From the NCBI RefSeq assembly GCF_000003815.2, contig NC_049983.1, positions 25,474,401 to 25,538,400 on the forward strand: 64,000 nucleotides of DNA, given 5' to 3'. The stretch is from Branchiostoma floridae (Eukaryota; Chordata; Leptocardii; Amphioxiformes; Branchiostomatidae). The number at the start of each line of letters is the position of its first letter. The stretch's first letter is position 1. The translations under genes were made by a program, and so were the position numbers. Below the pieces are notes generated by a model. That model was not told the DNA's origin. It did not search any database and saw only the letters and a list, made by a program, of their open reading frames with translations. Positions 60,813 through 64,000 of the stretch are shown here, in pieces.

Positions 60813-63716
60813 TTAACTGTGACAGCCAAACCGAGGAGCATCATCTGCCGGACTCCCATCGTCATTTTCATAGACGACATTAGAATCTGCAGATTTCGCC
60901 TGTGTACCGTTATCATTGTAAATGACAGATGAGGCTTCAAACGCTGCTTCTCCCTTGACATTATCATATATAAATTGGGAAGAAGCATATGCTACTGCCT
61001 CAGCCTCATTGCCAGACTCACGGGTAAACCGAGAAGGGGTAGATACTACTGTATCATCACCATCACCATAATTTCCGTGGATAGTATGAGAAATAGCAGA
61101 TTTTGCCTGTTTACTGTTATCATTGTACATGGCTGGCGAGACAGTAGTCATTGCTTCATCAATGTGCTTTCCATAGATACAGGGAGATAAAATACATGTG
61201 CTTACATCCTCACAACCAACCACACGGTTAAACTCGTAAGTAGGAAGTACCTCCTCACAGCCATACTGATTGATAGCCTGAGAGGCATCAGCTAATGTTT
61301 CCTCATCATCATTGACATACACGTGCTGATCATCTTCAACATCAGGCACTGTCTCCTCGTCATTATTCTCATACGTAAAGGGCTCGTGAACTATCACTGC
61401 CTGGGCTGCACAATCTGATTCATTTCGACTTCCTGCTTTTGGACATTTAGCCTCTTCAGAGGGAGAACTTGCTACCTTGTAAGCTTTCTGGATTGTACAT
61501 GTTTCTCTCTCATTGTCATTTAATGTTATGTTAACTTGTTCGTTTGTATCGGCTTCATCACTATTCTCATATATGATATCCTGGTCGTTTTTACATGTAC
61601 TTGTGGGGCAGTAGGTGTTGCCAAGGGTTGGCGATGTACCTCCCAAGTTCCCATTGGGTGCAGGGGCCAAATGGGACTTTTGGGTCCTACGTTGAAACAG
61701 AACTAAAGCAGCGCCAAATATAATCAGGATTGCGAAAAATGTACCTAAGCCAACTGACAGGGAGAAGACCACCGGATCAGCATTGCTTTCTGTCTTTCCA
61801 GATGGCAAGGATGCTGACGAAATAGTAAGTTTGGGGGAAGGTGAAGACGGGCCTTTGATGTCAACAGTTAGTGTGGCAGATGCAGATCCAACTGGAGTCG
61901 CTACAATGCAGCTGTACAGACCAGCATCTGCCACAGTAACATCTGTTACAGTAATGGTAAAAGTTGTACCATTCACCTCTACAATTACTCTCCCATTCGA
62001 CTCGTCAGCGCTTGTGTTGTGGCCAGATGGGAGAATGACCGTAAAGTTCGGTGAGGGGATTCCTGAAGCTTCACAGACCAAACGTAGATTGTCCCCCAAA
62101 ACTGATGTATTATTCTTGACCCTCTGAAACCTCAAAGAGATTGGGTCTTCAGACAGCGTGGAAAATATAAGGCTTGTGAGTGCAGATCTGTTTGCACTGC
62201 TAAGTCGTGTTGGTGATGATATGGCTGATGGAATTTGCCTATCAGCGTACAATGTGTAAGGTGCGGCGCCGATAGGGCTTGTTGGGGTAAGTACTGAGCC
62301 TGTAGCAACAGGGCCGTCTGTACTGCTAAGTGTTGTAGTTGTTATACCATCAGCAGACAGAGTAGAAGGTGCGAAGCCAATGGGGCTTGTTGGGGCAATT
62401 GTTGAGCCTGTGCCAATGGGGCTGTCTGAGGTTATTGGTATTATCGGTGTTGGCATTCTAATCTCAACAGACAGTGTCGCAAATGAAGAACCAGCATAAT
62501 TTGATGCCATGCAAACGTACAAACCTGCATCTGTTGCAGTAATATCTCTTACAACGATGCTACCATTCTCACTCACAGTTACTCGCCCATCTGACCCAGC
62601 AGTTGCGTTGCGGCCAGATGGAAGAATGACCGTAATGTCTGGTTTAGGAATCCCTGAAGCCTTACAGATTAAATGAAGCGCATTTCCACTGAACAGTGTG
62701 ACATCTTTGCCTCTTTGGAAACCCACAATGTTCGGTTTTTCACACATCAAATTTCCGAGCTCTATAAGTTGAAGCTTTAGCCCTCGGAACTTTCCGGGTT
62801 CCTCACAAATAATTTCGCTTTCCAAAAAATGAGACTTGAATGGAATCATCCTACAGTCACACTGCCAGGGGTTGTCCTGCAGATATAAAGTAGCAAGTCT
62901 GGGTAGGTTTTGGAATGTGCCAAGTTGAATGGTTGTCATTTGATTACATATTAGGGATAAGCTCTGTAGACTTGGGAGATTTGAAAAGGTTCCAGGTTGA
63001 ATTTCAGTTATATGGTTATCCCCTATATATAAATTCTGGAGCAGGGGCATCTTTGAGAACAAATCAGAATCAATGTTAGTTATCTGATTTGAGTTCAGGG
63101 CCAACGTTCGGAGCTGCTGTAGATTGGAGAATGAATCCGGAGGGATTTTAGTTAGGTTATTGACATGCAAGTACAATCGCTTCAGCATGGGTAGCTTTGA
63201 GAGTGCGCCAGGCTGAATGTGGGTCAGGCCGTTGCCTACTAGATCCAAACTTTCAAGACTGGGTAGATTTGAGAATGCTCCATGAGCAATGCTAGATAGA
63301 TGGTTGCGGCACAGGTACAAATCTTCCAGCTTAGGTATATTTGAGAATGTACCGGACTGAATGCTTTTTAGCTGGTTGGAATCAAGGTGTACATATGTCA
63401 GGTGAATAAGATCTGAAAATGCTCCAGGCTGCACAATAGATATCTGATTTCCATCCATATCTAGTTCTATTAAACACTTGTACCTGGACAGGTCAGACGA
63501 AGACAGGCTTGTGATGGCATTGTCCTCTAAGTTAAGGCTAGTGATACTTGTGGGTAGATCCTGGGGAACACTGATGAGACCTCTGTTGCTGCAGTCACAG
63601 TCTGATGGACATCTGTTGCTGCAGGGCGTGGTTGGTTCATTTTCATTCCAGAGCCACCAGGACCAACCGGGACCAACCAGCAAAAGAACCAGTAGTTTTT
63701 TTAGCATGTAAGCCAT
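60813..63716 (-). CDS. Receptor H: LRR-Ig-Ig receptor with nine LRRs
   Basis: Starting at MAYMLKK, the protein is 967 residues. The open frame extends 19 codons further upstream, but that part crosses the splice acceptor conserved in all paralogs. Order: signal peptide, four-cysteine N-cap (CSNRCPSDCDC, as in genes C and G), nine LRRs (one fewer than D), C-cap (about 280-325), Ig1 (326-418), stalk, Ig2 (523-618, both cysteines kept), membrane helix (about 649-673) and a tail of about 293 residues. Tyr-x-Asn motifs: YEN, YEN, YVN, YDN, YEN. The tail and 3' flank are almost the same as in gene D. Confidence 0.92.
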   Translation of the reverse strand: MAYMLKKLLVLLLVGPGWSWWLWNENEPTTPCSNRCPSDCDCSNRGLISVPQDLPTSITSLNLEDNAITSLSSSDLSRYKCLIELDMDGNQISIVQPGAFSDLIHLTYVHLDSNQLKSIQSGTFSNIPKLEDLYLCRNHLSSIAHGAFSNLPSLESLDLVGNGLTHIQPGALSKLPMLKRLYLHVNNLTKIPPDSFSNLQQLRTLALNSNQITNIDSDLFSKMPLLQNLYIGDNHITEIQPGTFSNLPSLQSLSLICNQMTTIQLGTFQNLPRLATLYLQDNPWQCDCRMIPFKSHFLESEIICEEPGKFRGLKLQLIELGNLMCEKPNIVGFQRGKDVTLFSGNALHLICKASGIPKPDITVILPSGRNATAGSDGRVTVSENGSIVVRDITATDAGLYVCMASNYAGSSFATLSVEIRMPTPIIPITSDSPIGTGSTIAPTSPIGFAPSTLSADGITTTTLSSTDGPVATGSVLTPTSPIGAAPYTLYADRQIPSAISSPTRLSSANRSALTSLIFSTLSEDPISLRFQRVKNNTSVLGDNLRLVCEASGIPSPNFTVILPSGHNTSADESNGRVIVEVNGTTFTITVTDVTVADAGLYSCIVATPVGSASATLTVDIKGPSSPSPKLTISSASLPSGKTESNADPVVFSLSVGLGTFFAILIIFGAALVLFQRRTQKSHLAPAPNGNLGGTSPTLGNTYCPTSTCKNDQDIIYENSDEADTNEQVNITLNDNERETCTIQKAYKVASSPSEEAKCPKAGSRNESDCAAQAVIVHEPFTYENNDEETVPDVEDDQHVYVNDDEETLADASQAINQYGCEEVLPTYEFNRVVGCEDVSTCILSPCIYGKHIDEAMTTVSPAMYNDNSKQAKSAISHTIHGNYGDGDDTVVSTPSRFTRESGNEAEAVAYASSQFIYDNVKGEAAFEASSVIYNDNGTQAKSADSNVVYENDDGSPADDAPRFGCHS

Positions 63717-63742
63717 TTTACCTGCAAGGAGAGAGAATCGTT
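63717..63742 (-). promoter_or_regulatory. 3' splice acceptor, gene H
   Basis: The minus strand reads CTCTCTCCTTGCAG, then GTAAA and ATG. This argues against using the in-frame upstream ATG at 63773. Confidence 0.65.
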
Positions 63743-64000
63743 GTACAGTGTGATGAAATGCTACGACCAACACTTGTTCCGATTTCCCTCAAAATGATGA
63801 AAAGAAGAAGCAGCCATCTGTTCAGTTAATTACATGTCCTTTCTGAAAGAAAAAAAGGAGATACAATATGTTATGTAGTGTCACGGAACTAAAACCACAT
63901 TCTTATTCCGCAGGAAGAGATGTATACACATTTTGGTTATCTTTAACTTTCTTACATATGTCATAAGTATAAAATTCTCATCATTCAACACTAAAGGATT
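63743..64000. other. 5' flank of gene H, cut by the window edge
   Basis: Homologous to 5261-5520 and 31338-31600. The promoter element expected about 2.7 kb upstream lies outside the window. Confidence 0.5.

Noticed and set aside
60813-63773. 19-residue N-terminal extension of receptor H
   Set aside because: It reads across the splice acceptor conserved in all paralogs, and a signal peptide starts at the second ATG (63716).

Overview
The window looks like nuclear DNA of an invertebrate deuterostome, most likely amphioxus (Branchiostoma). It is AT-leaning, full of decayed retrotransposons and short hairpin repeats, and built around one family of long, single-exon LRR-Ig receptor genes. Amphioxus is known for a very large LRR-Ig (LRRIG) repertoire. 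The assignment rests on gene style and repeat content and is an inference; no species marker gene is present.

Eight paralogous genes make up nearly all real coding sequence: A 2311-5235 (-), B 10764-13514 (-), C 19266-22340 (+), D 28349-31312 (-), E 36143-38998 (-), F 42888-45797 (+), G 50287-53436 (+) and H 60813-63716 (-). Each encodes a signal peptide, a cysteine N-cap, 9 to 12 leucine-rich repeats, a C-cap (PWQCDC), an Ig domain, a Ser/Thr/Pro stalk, a second Ig domain, one membrane helix and a 170-300 residue cytoplasmic tail. The tail carries repeated Tyr-x-Asn motifs, the recognition pattern of Grb2-type SH2 domains. In every gene a pyrimidine tract plus AG lies exactly 5 nt before the ATG, so the coding sequence is one exon behind a 5'-UTR intron.

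Layout: A(-) B(-) C(+), then D(-) E(-) F(+) G(+), then H(-). The A-B-(C) and D-E-(F) blocks are a segmental duplication. C and G are close copies, each lying between inverted copies of a ~390 bp terminal-inverted-repeat element. H and the 3' half of D are close copies. Several genes are visible recombinants: B has an E-like ectodomain joined to an A/D-like stalk, membrane helix and tail, and D has an A-like front joined to an H-like tail and 3' flank. A conserved CRE/NRF1-type GC-rich element lies 1.3-2.9 kb upstream of each gene, always in the gene's orientation, and is the best promoter or first-exon candidate.

The tails are the most dynamic part. There is a duplicated module with tyrosines spaced exactly 16 residues apart, a 42-bp coding minisatellite that has slipped out of frame in B, a second orphan tail cassette behind B, a 10-bp frameshifting insertion in E, and a premature UGA inside the last Tyr-Gly-Asn motif in A, in B's orphan cassette and in E's lost tail.

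The rest is intergenic: decayed LINE 3' ends that travel with the receptor units, one nested LINE-in-LINE insertion at 57.5-59.6 kb with its empty site preserved at 27.2 kb, microsatellites, ATGCAAAT hairpin repeats and GC-rich dispersed repeats. No tRNA, rRNA, CRISPR array or bacterial-type feature was seen. Identity statements are by eye, not computed.
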